This document shows positions 19,424 through 27,929 of a DNA stretch of 64,000 nucleotides, in pieces. The notes beneath the pieces were generated by a model that made no database searches, had not been told where the DNA came from, and saw only the letters and a program-made list of their open reading frames with translations. The stretch covers positions 1-64,000 of the forward strand of contig NZ_LWMS01000042.1 in NCBI RefSeq assembly GCF_003149675.1. Direction: 5' to 3'. How positions within the stretch are numbered: the first letter of the stretch is position 1; the number at the start of each line of letters is the position of its first letter. Source of the stretch: Methanosphaera cuniculi. Lineage in GTDB: Archaea; Methanobacteriota; Methanobacteria; Methanobacteriales; Methanobacteriaceae. A program made the position numbers and the translations under genes.

Positions 19424-20638
19424 CTAAATTAAATCATATAAAAATTCACCAAGACGTCTTGTAATAGCAAGTATTGTGAGAATTGGAGGTAAACCCTCAG
19501 CTTTTGGAAGAACAGATCCATCAGCAACATAAAGATTTTCAAAACCATATACACAAAGATTTTCATCTACAACATCACCAATTCTTGCTGAAGCAATAAG
19601 ATGAGCACCACGTGTATGTGTTGATGACATTGTTGACATATCAACACCAGCTTCCTTAAGTATTGATCCAACAACAGCTGCAGCTTCTGCAATATATGCC
19701 ACATCATCAAAATCTATTGATTTTTCAACTTTATTAAGATATACTTTACCATTAAGATTATCAGGTATTTTAATCATAAAACTAAGAATATCATCAACAG
19801 TAGCATCAGGATATTTCTTTTGTACCTCAGGTAGTACATATTGACTTGTATGTGGTGAAATTATAGCATTAGGAAGTTTAATATATTGATTCATCTCAAT
19901 TTGATGTGTTTGATTAGCTCCCTTATAATATCCCCCTATTGTTATAAATGGATCAACACTAAATGTTTCACCAGCATCTATTCCTGCTATTCTTAGAAGT
20001 TTTGGTGTTACCATTCCACCTGCTGCAACAACAACAATATCTGCATCATATGTATTTGCCTTATTTGTTGTTACACTTGTTATACGATCAGCTTTACGAT
20101 TTATTTTTATTACTTCTTCATCTGTAATTAGATTTACTCCATTTTCAAGTGCTATTTCAAGATCTTTAAGACTACTCCATTTTGCATTATATGGACATCC
20201 CCATGCACATTTTCCACATTGATGACATTTACTTGGATCTATAGCTTTTGGCATTGGTTTTATATCAAAGCCTAGTTTTTCTGCTGCTTTTATTAGTATT
20301 TTATCAGCACTTCCCACATGTGATGGTGGCATTGGCATAATATTAAGTTCTTCTGTTAATTCATCAATTTGTTTTGTTATGTCAATATCATATTTTTTAA
20401 GTTCATCTACAAGTGATGGTATAAAATTTCCTGCAATTACAGTAGATGATCCTCCAACCATTGTTGTTTTTATGAGTTCCATTTCATTTTTATCCCATGG
20501 ATCATAATACATATATGAATCTTTTATATTTGCTAATGGTCCTTTTTCTATTATTGTTATTTCAGCATCTGGATTTTCTGATAGTTTTCGTGCTACACTT
20601 AATCCGCCTGTTCCTGCACCTATTATTATTACTTTCAT
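19424..20638 (-). CDS. GMC-family FAD oxidoreductase with iron-sulfur motif
   Basis: The N-terminus is a Rossmann FAD site (IIGAGTGGLS, residues 5-14). Residues 138-148 carry CHQCGKCAWGCPY, a CxxCxxCxxxCP ferredoxin-type motif, and the C-terminus has the GMC pattern THTRGAHLIAS followed by LYVADGSVLPKAEGLPP. The 404-residue protein is therefore a flavoprotein dehydrogenase with one [4Fe-4S] cluster. The substrate is unknown. The gene begins three bases after the stop of a membrane-protein gene, so the two are co-transcribed and the membrane protein may anchor it or supply electrons. The ribosome binding site AGGAGAAAAATAAGTT lies inside the upstream stop region. Confidence 0.75.
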   Translation of the reverse strand: MKVIIIGAGTGGLSVARKLSENPDAEITIIEKGPLANIKDSYMYYDPWDKNEMELIKTTMVGGSSTVIAGNFIPSLVDELKKYDIDITKQIDELTEELNIMPMPPSHVGSADKILIKAAEKLGFDIKPMPKAIDPSKCHQCGKCAWGCPYNAKWSSLKDLEIALENGVNLITDEEVIKINRKADRITSVTTNKANTYDADIVVVAAGGMVTPKLLRIAGIDAGETFSVDPFITIGGYYKGANQTHQIEMNQYIKLPNAIISPHTSQYVLPEVQKKYPDATVDDILSFMIKIPDNLNGKVYLNKVEKSIDFDDVAYIAEAAAVVGSILKEAGVDMSTMSSTHTRGAHLIASARIGDVVDENLCVYGFENLYVADGSVLPKAEGLPPILTILAITRRLGEFLYDLI

Positions 20639-20641
20639 AAC

Positions 20642-21268
20642 TTATTTTTCTCCTTTTGATTTTTTATAAATAGAAATTGGATCTGATTTTATCTTCTTAT
20701 TTACCTCACGTTTATGATTATTCTTTCTATATTTTTTAAATAGACTTGTTTTATCTGTCTTTTCAGATGTATTTTCTGTTGGTTGTTTCATATTAGGTGT
20801 TTTAGATGTGTATTCATCTGATTTATGCTCTTTTTGTGGAGTATCATTGTTAAATACAGTTTTTATCACACCATTATTTTTAGATTGTGGTCTTATGTAA
20901 TTTAGTATTAAACTTACAATATAAGATGTCACGCCCACTACAATTATAGCAATAAGTATTGGTATTGCAAGTCCAATTAGTTGATCTGTTATGTTTGTCA
21001 TAATTGATGTTGTTATTGGTATTTCAACATCAGGAATATATATGTTTAGTAATACTCCATTAGGATATGATATTAGATGTCCAATTATAATATAAATTAT
21101 GGATGATATTATTGCATCTTTCTTATATCTTGTAATAAGTGTTACAATAACACCTAAAAGCATTAAAACATAGATAAAATAAATACCAAGACGTGTAATT
21201 ACAAGTGCTATGAGTGCTCCTATTATAATTGTAAGTAATCTAAGAACTTTTGAAGATATTATCAACAC
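20642..21268 (-). CDS. Membrane protein with basic cytoplasmic tail
   Basis: I do not recognise a family. About four hydrophobic helices fill residues 8-125, followed by an 80-residue polar, lysine-rich tail (QSKNNG...KKYRKNNHKREVNKKIK region). The stop is three bases upstream of the GMC oxidoreductase ATG, so the products probably function together. The start is doubtful: the in-frame GTG (21268) is part of the apparent ribosome binding site GAGGTG itself, the next codon is TTG with almost no spacing, and the codon at normal spacing is ATA. A non-canonical start is possible; see also nucS on the other side of the same divergent spacer. Confidence 0.6.
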   Translation of the reverse strand: MLIISSKVLRLLTIIIGALIALVITRLGIYFIYVLMLLGVIVTLITRYKKDAIISSIIYIIIGHLISYPNGVLLNIYIPDVEIPITTSIMTNITDQLIGLAIPILIAIIVVGVTSYIVSLILNYIRPQSKNNGVIKTVFNNDTPQKEHKSDEYTSKTPNMKQPTENTSEKTDKTSLFKKYRKNNHKREVNKKIKSDPISIYKKSKGEK

Positions 21269-21510
21269 CTCAATAAATTTTTTCTATTAAATAAATTCCA
21301 TTTTTTTTCTTAGTTATGGCTAATATTAGTATTATAATATGATCTAATTAAAATTAAAAAAATTTTATAATTATTTTATACAATATAATAATATATAATA
21401 AAACAAACTTTTAAAACTTTATGAATAAAAAAATTCTAAACCACCAATCATACTAATAAATTTTTTTTAAAAACACTTAAAACTAATCATATAAACTAAA
21501 AATTAAATTA

Positions 21511-21525
21511 GGAGGTTTAACTATT
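21511..21525 (+). promoter_or_regulatory. Strong ribosome binding site leading to an ATT start
   Basis: GGAGGT (21511-21516) is followed after six bases by ATT (21523-21525), the first codon of the conserved nucS frame. No ATG, GTG or TTG lies at usable spacing; the first in-frame ATG is 81 bases further on, inside conserved sequence. Confidence 0.65.
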
Positions 21526-22281
21526 AGTAAATATAAAACAATAGAATATCCTGAAATACAAGAAGCATACGAACTAATAAATGAAGGATTTAACAAAAAA
21601 AGTATGATAATAATTCTAGCAGAATGCCACGTAGAATATGAAGGACGAGCACGTAGTAAACTTGAACCTGGAGATAGACTAATACTAATTAAAAAAGATG
21701 GAACATTTACAATCCACCAAGAACTAAACCTTGATCCTGTAAACTGGCAAGCACCTGGATGTAAAAACTACGTAGAACTAACAGACAAAGGTGAACTCAT
21801 ATTAAACAGTAAAAAAACAAAGCCAAAAGAAGAAATACGAGTATATCTTGATGAAGTATACACAGCAACCTACTATAATTGTATAGATACAAAAAATCTT
21901 GAAATACGAGGATATGAAAAACACATGGTAGATCTAGCATGGGAAAAACCAGATTTACTTGAAAAAGGATTCACACCAACACGTCGTGAATATCAAACTG
22001 ATAATGGATTTATTGATCTTATGGGAAAAGATAAAAATAATACATTGATGATTCTTGAATTTAAAAGTCGTAAAGCAGGTACAAATGCTGTAAAACAACT
22101 TAAAGGATATGTTGATTGTTTTAATGAAAGTCAAGAAGATTTACGTGCTGCAATAGTTGCACCTGATATAACAGATAATGCAATGGAATTACTTGAAGAA
22201 TATGAAATGGAATTTATTTCTATGGATCCCCCACTTGATCTATTAAAACAGAAAACTTCAACATTAGATTCATTCTTCTAA
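21523..22281 (+). CDS. nucS: Endonuclease NucS (EndoMS), apparent ATT start
   Basis: NucS/EndoMS is the archaeal mismatch-directed, PCNA-linked nuclease. The N-terminal binding domain shows HVEYEGRARSKLEPGDRL and HQELNLDPVNWQ; the C-terminal RecB-like nuclease domain has GFIDLMG, LEFKSRKAG and VKQLKGYVD with the catalytic Asp, Glu and Lys. The C-terminus TLDSFF is a PIP-box-like PCNA-binding end. The first in-frame ATG (21604) would remove 27 residues that match the family N-terminus (EIQEAYELINEGFNKKS before the first strand), so the start is assigned to ATT at 21523 behind GGAGGT, giving 252 residues. The gene is divergent from the GMC pair and convergent with the TIR-like gene. Confidence 0.88.
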   Translation: MSKYKTIEYPEIQEAYELINEGFNKKSMIIILAECHVEYEGRARSKLEPGDRLILIKKDGTFTIHQELNLDPVNWQAPGCKNYVELTDKGELILNSKKTKPKEEIRVYLDEVYTATYYNCIDTKNLEIRGYEKHMVDLAWEKPDLLEKGFTPTRREYQTDNGFIDLMGKDKNNTLMILEFKSRKAGTNAVKQLKGYVDCFNESQEDLRAAIVAPDITDNAMELLEEYEMEFISMDPPLDLLKQKTSTLDSFF

Positions 22282-22298
22282 AAAAAAAGGAATAATAA

Positions 22299-22320
22299 AA
22301 AATAAAAAAAAGGGGTGGTT
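22299..22320 (-). terminator. AACCACCCC plus T tracts after the TIR-like gene
   Basis: On the minus strand TAACCACCCC is followed by T7 and T6 runs, 40 bases beyond the stop of the TIR-like gene. It is a member of the CCACC/T-tract 3'-end group. Confidence 0.5.
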
Positions 22321-22359
22321 ATGTTAAATTATAAAAAAAAGATTTATCTACAATAACTC

Positions 22360-22770
22360 TTATAATGGACAATCATATAAGTCTATATCAAGACTTTGAA
22401 GTATTGCTTCAACAATACATGCTGTATTCCATCCAATAATTTTTGTAGCATCCTCTTGAAGTTCCTCAGGTACTTCTTCTAAGCCATATGGTCTTACAAC
22501 AATAATTGGTTTATTAAAGCTTTTAGCATACTTAATATGTTCACGTATCATATCAGGTTTATCATCCCATAATCCTGAAAGTACTACAACTACATCACAA
22601 TCATCAATTCCAACAGCAAAGTTTTCGATATCTGTAACATCTTTCCAGTTAAATGCCTCTGTTGCTGTGTTTAATCGTTCGATAAATATGTTATAGTCTT
22701 TACAATCTTTAGGATATGATATGAATAATTTGTATGTTGCTAGGTCTTCTTCTGGAAATAGGTCAATCAT
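22360..22770 (-). CDS. TIR-like domain protein (MTH538/ThsB family)
   Basis: The 136-residue protein is a single flavodoxin-like domain. The first strand YKLFISYPKD, then DIENFAVGIDDCDVVVVLSG, the helix-strand KYAKSFNKPIIVVRPYG and the final IIGWNTACIVEAI match the TIR-like family (Pfam DUF1863 group) that includes MTH538 of Methanothermobacter and the ThsB sensors of Thoeris defence. No ThsA-like SIR2 effector gene is nearby, so a defence role is not supported here; the stand-alone form may act in another signalling process. GGAGGCTATTTATA precedes the ATG. It is convergent with nucS and followed upstream by a ferredoxin gene on the same strand. Confidence 0.65.
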   Translation of the reverse strand: MIDLFPEEDLATYKLFISYPKDCKDYNIFIERLNTATEAFNWKDVTDIENFAVGIDDCDVVVVLSGLWDDKPDMIREHIKYAKSFNKPIIVVRPYGLEEVPEELQEDATKIIGWNTACIVEAILQSLDIDLYDCPL

Positions 22771-22866
22771 TATAAATAGCCTCCAAATTCTATATTTTTT
22801 TTATATTTCTTTTTGATTTCAATTAACAAAACTTTTTTTTAATAAAAATATTTTCTTCTATAATGT

Positions 22867-23121
22867 TTATATATTTGCATGACGCTCTATAGGTACTTCA
22901 TCACCATCATCATTAAATACTGTAAAACAGTCTGTTGGACATATACTTGCTGATGTTTTAATTTCATATAAACTATCCACTACTCCTTCCACGATATTAT
23001 CTTCAATAATAGCACCCTTCATACATATTAGGTTTTCATCATCAAGATATAATATTTGTGATGTCTTTGTACATGCTCCACATCCTTTGCAGGTATTCCG
23101 ATTTATTTCTACATCAAACAT
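22867..23121 (-). CDS. Ferredoxin, single [4Fe-4S] type
   Basis: This small electron carrier has CKGCGAC near residues 12-18 and a distant CPTDC near 61-65, the arrangement of single-cluster ferredoxins; a longer loop replaces the second cluster. An in-frame GTG three codons upstream (23130) lies within the GGTAGTGATAAAA ribosome binding region, so the ATG at 23121 is chosen, giving 84 residues. The gene lies 96 bases upstream of the TIR-like gene on the same strand and is divergent from the nitrilase-family gene. Its redox partner is unknown. Confidence 0.85.
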   Translation of the reverse strand: MFDVEINRNTCKGCGACTKTSQILYLDDENLICMKGAIIEDNIVEGVVDSLYEIKTSASICPTDCFTVFNDDGDEVPIERHANI

Positions 23122-23265
23122 TTTTATCACTACCTTTTTTTTTATTATACTAAATTTTTATTATAAAAAGTCTTATTTTATTAAATATTATATATTATAT
23201 TAACTAATTTATATTTTCGTTGTTAATAAATATTAAACCTAAATTATAAGGAGAATTAAAGTAGA

Positions 23266-24093
23266 ATGCAAGATTTTAAAATAGGAACATGTCAGATGAA
23301 TGTAGTTGATAATAAAAATGAAAACATACAACATGCAACACAACTAATACGAAAAGCAGCAGAAAATAGAGATGTAAAACTTATAACTCTACCTGAAATG
23401 TTTAATACACCATATACACATGATAAATTTATTCAAAATGCAGAAAAACAAGATGAAAGTATAACAGTAAATACAATGTGTCAACTAGCATCAGAATTAG
23501 AGATATATCTTCAACCAGGAAGTATACCAGAACTATCAGATGATAAAATATATAATACAGCATATCTTATAAATCCAAGTGGTGAAATAATAGCAAAACA
23601 TCGTAAAATGCACATGTTTGATATTAATACACCAACAATGAAATTCACAGAATCAGATACTCTATCAGCTGGTAATAATATCACAACTATAAAAACTGAT
23701 CTTGGAGTAATATCACTTGCTATATGTTATGATGTAAGATTTCCAGAACTATGGAGTTTAATGAGTCAGAATAAATCAGACATAATACTACTTCCTGCTG
23801 CATTTAATCTTACAACAGGACCACTTCACTGGGAAACACTAATACGAACACGTGCAATTGATACACAAGCTTATGTTATTGCAACATCACCAAGTCAAAT
23901 TGAAAATCCATACTACATAGCTTGGGGACATTCAATGATAGTAGATCCATGGGGCAGTATATTAGCAGGAGCTAATAAAAAAGAAGAAATAATATATGCA
24001 GATATTACTAAAGATAAAATAGATTCTGTACGTATGCAAATACCAGTTTTAAAACATAGACGAACAGATATTTATGAAACAATAGAAAAATAA
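23266..24093 (+). CDS. Nitrilase-superfamily amidohydrolase (omega-amidase-like)
   Basis: The 275-residue protein has the complete Glu-Lys-Cys triad of carbon-nitrogen hydrolases: LPEMFNTPY with Glu near residue 43, HRKMHMFD with the Lys near 110, and AICYDVRFPEL with the Cys near 148. The sequence around the Cys and the MHMFDI segment are those of omega-amidases (Nit2 branch), which hydrolyse alpha-keto acid amides such as ketoglutaramate. Exact substrate is inference. AAGGAGAATTAAAGTAGA precedes the ATG. It stands alone, with a convergent HEAT-repeat gene downstream. Confidence 0.85.
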   Translation: MQDFKIGTCQMNVVDNKNENIQHATQLIRKAAENRDVKLITLPEMFNTPYTHDKFIQNAEKQDESITVNTMCQLASELEIYLQPGSIPELSDDKIYNTAYLINPSGEIIAKHRKMHMFDINTPTMKFTESDTLSAGNNITTIKTDLGVISLAICYDVRFPELWSLMSQNKSDIILLPAAFNLTTGPLHWETLIRTRAIDTQAYVIATSPSQIENPYYIAWGHSMIVDPWGSILAGANKKEEIIYADITKDKIDSVRMQIPVLKHRRTDIYETIEK

Positions 24094-24145
24094 GTATTTA
24101 ATAAAAAAAGATAAGGAGATTAAAAAAAATAGAGGTTAGATTTCT

Positions 24146-25021
24146 TTATTTTCTTCTATTTTTTAGTGTTGATAATCTTTTTTTACGTCCAAGTATTCTT
24201 CTTTTTTTAATATCTATTTTTGCTATTTTTTTTGGACTTGTTGTTTTTGTAGATGATTTCTTGGTTGTTTTTTTAGCTTTTGGTTTTGTTTCTTTTTTAG
24301 CTTTTGGTTTTGTTTCACTTTTTTTAGTTTTTGTTTTATTTTCTGTTTTCTTTGTTGATTTTTTAGAAGTTGTTTTATTTTCTGTTTTCTTTGTTGTTTT
24401 CTTAGTTTCTGATTTTTTAGTTGTTTTTTTGGTTGTTTTTTTGCCTTTTTTTGGTTTTGGATCTATTTTTTTAAGTGCTTTGTTTGCTACTTTTTTAAAT
24501 TCTTTATCTCCTGTTGCTGCTCGTCTTGCTTTTTTAATTGCATCTATTGCTTTTGTTGCACGAATATCTCCTAGTGCTTTTGTTGCTGATGTTCTTACTC
24601 CCCAATCATCATCTGTTAGTAGTTCCATTATTTTATCTGTAGCTTCTTCAACTTCCATTTCACCTAGTGCTTTTGCTGCAAATTTTCGTATTGCAAAGTC
24701 TGTTGAATCTAGTGCATTAATTAGTTCTTCTGCTACTGTTGTGTTTGCTATATCTTTTAGTGCAAGTATTACATATTTTTGTGTTATTGTATCATCATTG
24801 TCTTTTAGTGTATTAATTAATGGTTTTATTGAATCATCACCAATTTCAGATAATGATTTTGCTGCTTGAAATCTTACTAATGGATTTTTATCATGGAATG
24901 TTTCAATTAATATATCTATTGCATCATCTGGATATTCTATTAGTTCTTCACATGCTTCAATTCTCAAGTTATGATCTTCAGAATTTAGTTTTTCTTTTAT
25001 TTGTTCTATTGTCATTTTCAT
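24146..25021 (-). CDS. HEAT-repeat protein with Lys/Thr-rich tail
   Basis: Residues 1 to about 185 form roughly five HEAT/PBS-lyase-type repeats (NPLVRFQAAKSLSEIGD, DFAIRKFAAKALGEM, DWGVRTSATKALGDI). The remaining 100 residues are a repetitive lysine-threonine-serine tail (KKTTKKTTKKSE type), ending in a basic RRILGRKKR segment. The tail resembles histone H1-like C-termini and suggests nucleic acid or ribosome binding. At the DNA level the tail is an imperfect repeat of KTTKK-type codons (24165-24465). Candidate starts are GTG 25027, ATG 25021 and ATG 25015; none has a strong ribosome binding site. The gene is convergent with the amidase and divergent from cfbB. Confidence 0.7.
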   Translation of the reverse strand: MKMTIEQIKEKLNSEDHNLRIEACEELIEYPDDAIDILIETFHDKNPLVRFQAAKSLSEIGDDSIKPLINTLKDNDDTITQKYVILALKDIANTTVAEELINALDSTDFAIRKFAAKALGEMEVEEATDKIMELLTDDDWGVRTSATKALGDIRATKAIDAIKKARRAATGDKEFKKVANKALKKIDPKPKKGKKTTKKTTKKSETKKTTKKTENKTTSKKSTKKTENKTKTKKSETKPKAKKETKPKAKKTTKKSSTKTTSPKKIAKIDIKKRRILGRKKRLSTLKNRRK

Positions 25022-25027
25022 TAACAC

Positions 25028-25401
25028 ATCTTAAATAATTTTATTTTTTAGTAGAAAAAAATGGGTAAGGTGGTTATATGTTTATTTTTCCCTTAATTTT
25101 TCTTTTAACTTTAATATTAAATTAGGTATTATAATTCTAGATTTTATATTTATTTTTAATAATACTTATATTAATTTTTAAGAAAGAAATTTTACACACT
25201 TGCTTTTTTTTGTTCTTATCTATATTACTTAAAAAGTTATATCTTAGAAATTTAAAATATAATAGTATATTTAATAAAAAAAATTGGAAAAATTAGAATT
25301 TTTAATTTTTTTTTACTTTTTCTTATAAAAAATAATATGATAATAAAATAAATTTTTTTTTATAAATTTAATAAAAGCAAATACAAAGGGATATTTTTCT
25401 T
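25028..25401. other. Divergent promoter spacer, 374 bases
   Basis: An AT-rich spacer between divergent genes. TATA-like runs occur, for example AAAATATAATAGTATATTT near 25255-25273, but they cannot be assigned to one gene. AAAGGGATATTTTTCTT at the end is the ribosome binding site of the plus-strand gene. No RNA gene or ORF was seen. Confidence 0.5.
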
Positions 25402-26763
25402 ATGAAACGAATAGTATTATCAGGAACAGGCAGTGGAGTTGGTAAAACAACAATATCAACAGGTATTATGAAAGCATTATCTGATGAATTTAAAATTCAA
25501 TCATTTAAAGTAGGACCTGACTATATTGATCCATCATACCATAACTGTGCAACAAACATACCATCACGTAACTTAGACTCATTTTTCATGTCAGATGGAC
25601 AAATACGTGAATCATTCATAAATGGAATGAAACAATCAAATGCAAAATATGGAGTTATTGAAGGTGTACGAGGACTTTATGAAGGAATAAGTCCAGTTAA
25701 TGATATTGGAAGTACAGCATCTATTGCAAAATCATTAAATGCACCAGTAGTACTTATTATTAACAGTCGAAGTTTAGTTCGTAGTGCTGCTGCTATGATA
25801 CTGGGATTTAAAGCACTTGATCCTGAAATACAAATAGATGGTGTAATATTAAATAATGTTAAAAGCCAAAAACACTACCTTAAAACAAAAACTGCAGTAG
25901 AAGAACTTACAAATACGCCAGTAATAGGTGGAATTACACGAAATCCTGATATTACAATGCAACAAAGACATCTTGGATTAATACCAGCAGTAGAACGTGA
26001 AACAATAAAAGATATGGTAGAAAAATGGGGAGAATTAATATCTGAAAACCTAGATTTAGATATGATACGTGAAATTATGGAAAATTCAGATAATAATATA
26101 AATTCAGAAGATACTACACCAATATGGTCACCTAATACAACAAAAACTAAGACTAAAATAGCAGTACCTTTTGATGAAGCATTTAACTTCTACTACCGTG
26201 AAAATATAGAAGCACTAGAAGCAAATAATGCTAAAATAATATACTTTAGTCCAATACATGATGAACAACTACCAGATGCAGATGCACTATACATGGGTGG
26301 AGGATATCCTGAAATATTTAAAAAAGAACTATCAGAAAACAAACCAATGCTTAAATCAGTAAAACAATTCTCAGAAGACAATCATCCAATATATGCAGAA
26401 TGTGGAGGATTAATGTATCTTACAAAATCAATAGATAACATGCCAATGGTAGATGTATTTAACTATGAATCAAATCTTACCAAAAAAGTACAAGGCTTAA
26501 GCTATACAATAGCACAAGTAACACAAGAAAATCCAATACTACCTGTAAATACAGAATATCATGGTCATGAATTCCATTATTCAAAAGTTGAATATACAGG
26601 AAATAATCCTAATGATTTTGCATTTAAAATGAAACGTGGAGTAGGAATAAATGGCATGTATGATGGACTGCTTAAAAATAATACAGTTGCAAGCTACATA
26701 CACACACATACAGCATGCATCCCAGAATTTGCATATAACTTTACACAAAAAGCATTAGAATAA
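25402..26763 (+). CDS. cfbB: Cobyrinate / Ni-sirohydrochlorin a,c-diamide synthase
   Basis: The enzyme amidates acetate side chains of a tetrapyrrole with ATP and glutamine. The N-terminal dethiobiotin-synthetase-like domain has the P-loop [10 protein letters not shown] at residues 8-17 and [13 protein letters not shown]; the C-terminal GATase domain has MGGGYPEIF near 297, the nucleophile [10 protein letters not shown] near 333 and HGHEFHYS near 394. Domain order and 453-residue length are those of CbiA/CfbB. In methanogens CfbB acts in coenzyme F430 synthesis and homologues serve cobamide synthesis; one protein may do both, and sequence alone does not separate them. mtd follows 48 bases downstream on the same strand. 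Confidence 0.9.
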   Translation: MKRIVLSGTGSGVGKTTISTGIMKALSDEFKIQSFKVGPDYIDPSYHNCATNIPSRNLDSFFMSDGQIRESFINGMKQSNAKYGVIEGVRGLYEGISPVNDIGSTASIAKSLNAPVVLIINSRSLVRSAAAMILGFKALDPEIQIDGVILNNVKSQKHYLKTKTAVEELTNTPVIGGITRNPDITMQQRHLGLIPAVERETIKDMVEKWGELISENLDLDMIREIMENSDNNINSEDTTPIWSPNTTKTKTKIAVPFDEAFNFYYRENIEALEANNAKIIYFSPIHDEQLPDADALYMGGGYPEIFKKELSENKPMLKSVKQFSEDNHPIYAECGGLMYLTKSIDNMPMVDVFNYESNLTKKVQGLSYTIAQVTQENPILPVNTEYHGHEFHYSKVEYTGNNPNDFAFKMKRGVGINGMYDGLLKNNTVASYIHTHTACIPEFAYNFTQKALE

Positions 26764-26811
26764 GAAAAAAAAATAGAATAAAAAAAATTATTTTTATAGA
26801 TGTGAATAATA

Positions 26812-27633
26812 ATGGTTATAAAAATCGGAATACTAAAAATAGGAAATATAGGAACATCACCAGTAGTAGACTTAATACTAGATGAACGAGCAGATCGAGA
26901 AGATATAGATGTAAAAACATTTAGTAGCGGAGCTAAGATGGGAAAAAATGAAGTTCACAACATAATGCCCTACATAATAGAAAATGAATTTGACCTAATC
27001 ATATTTATAAGCCCAAATCCAAGTGTAGGAGGACCAAAACTAGCTCGTGAAGTACTATCAGAAATAAAAACACCATCAATAATAATAGGAGATTCACCAG
27101 GAATCAGATGTATTGATGAGATGAAACAACAGAACCTTGGATACATTCTAATTAAAGGAGATCCAATGATAGGAGCAAGACGCGAATTCCTAGATCCAAC
27201 AGAAATGGCAATATTTAATGCTGACATCATACAAGTACTAGCAATAACAGGCGTATTTAGACTAATACACACAAAGATTGATGAAATAATTGAACAAATC
27301 AAAAATGAAAAAACAATCACACTACCTGAAATTATAATAGAAGCAGAAGATGCTGTAGATATGGCAGGATTTAATAATCCATATGCAAAAAGCAAAGCAA
27401 TAGCAGCATACAAAATAGCATGTGATGTATCAGAAATAGATGCAACAGCATGTTTTAAAATAAAAGATCCAAATCGTTATGTACCACTTGTAAGTTCAGC
27501 ACATGAAATGATAACAACCGCAGCAAAACTAGCACGAGAAGCTCGTGAACTTGAAAAATCATATAACTCAGTTTTACGTACACCACACAAACGTAATGGA
27601 AGCTATGAAATAAGAAATAAATTAATAGATTAA
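26812..27633 (+). CDS. mtd: F420-dependent methylene-H4MPT dehydrogenase
   Basis: Mtd interconverts methenyl- and methylene-tetrahydromethanopterin with coenzyme F420, a C1-pathway step; in a methanol-reducing methanogen it would work mainly in oxidation or biosynthesis. The N-terminus VIKIGILKIGNIGTSPV and DERADREDIDV is highly characteristic, as are FISPNPSVGGP and GDSPGIRC in the middle. The 273-residue length matches the family. The ribosome binding site is weak (GATGTGAATAATA). It lies 48 bases after cfbB, so C1 metabolism and F430 synthesis may be co-transcribed. A C5-T7 run follows about 145 bases later. Confidence 0.96.
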   Translation: MVIKIGILKIGNIGTSPVVDLILDERADREDIDVKTFSSGAKMGKNEVHNIMPYIIENEFDLIIFISPNPSVGGPKLAREVLSEIKTPSIIIGDSPGIRCIDEMKQQNLGYILIKGDPMIGARREFLDPTEMAIFNADIIQVLAITGVFRLIHTKIDEIIEQIKNEKTITLPEIIIEAEDAVDMAGFNNPYAKSKAIAAYKIACDVSEIDATACFKIKDPNRYVPLVSSAHEMITTAAKLAREARELEKSYNSVLRTPHKRNGSYEIRNKLID

Positions 27634-27929
27634 TTAGAAATTTAGTATTGTAGTATATATTTTACAGTAAATTAACATGTGAAATAATAAATTCAAAATG
27701 TTTATATGAATTTTAAATTCTTATAAATATTATCCATTCAATCTTTCTTTTTTTTACACTTGTAATATATGTCTAAGCTCCCCCTTTCTTTTTTTAGTGA
27801 TTAGTCAACTATTTTTTCTAGAATCTTTTTTTTTTAATTAAATATTTTAACATCATTAACACTGTTTTTTTTATATAATAATTAAAACAAAAAAATACAA
27901 CATGTAAAAAAAATATAGGGGGTTAAAAT

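Noticed and set aside
22360-23121. Thoeris-like defence system around the TIR-like gene
   Set aside because: No ThsA-like effector or other defence gene is nearby; the neighbours are a ferredoxin and nucS.
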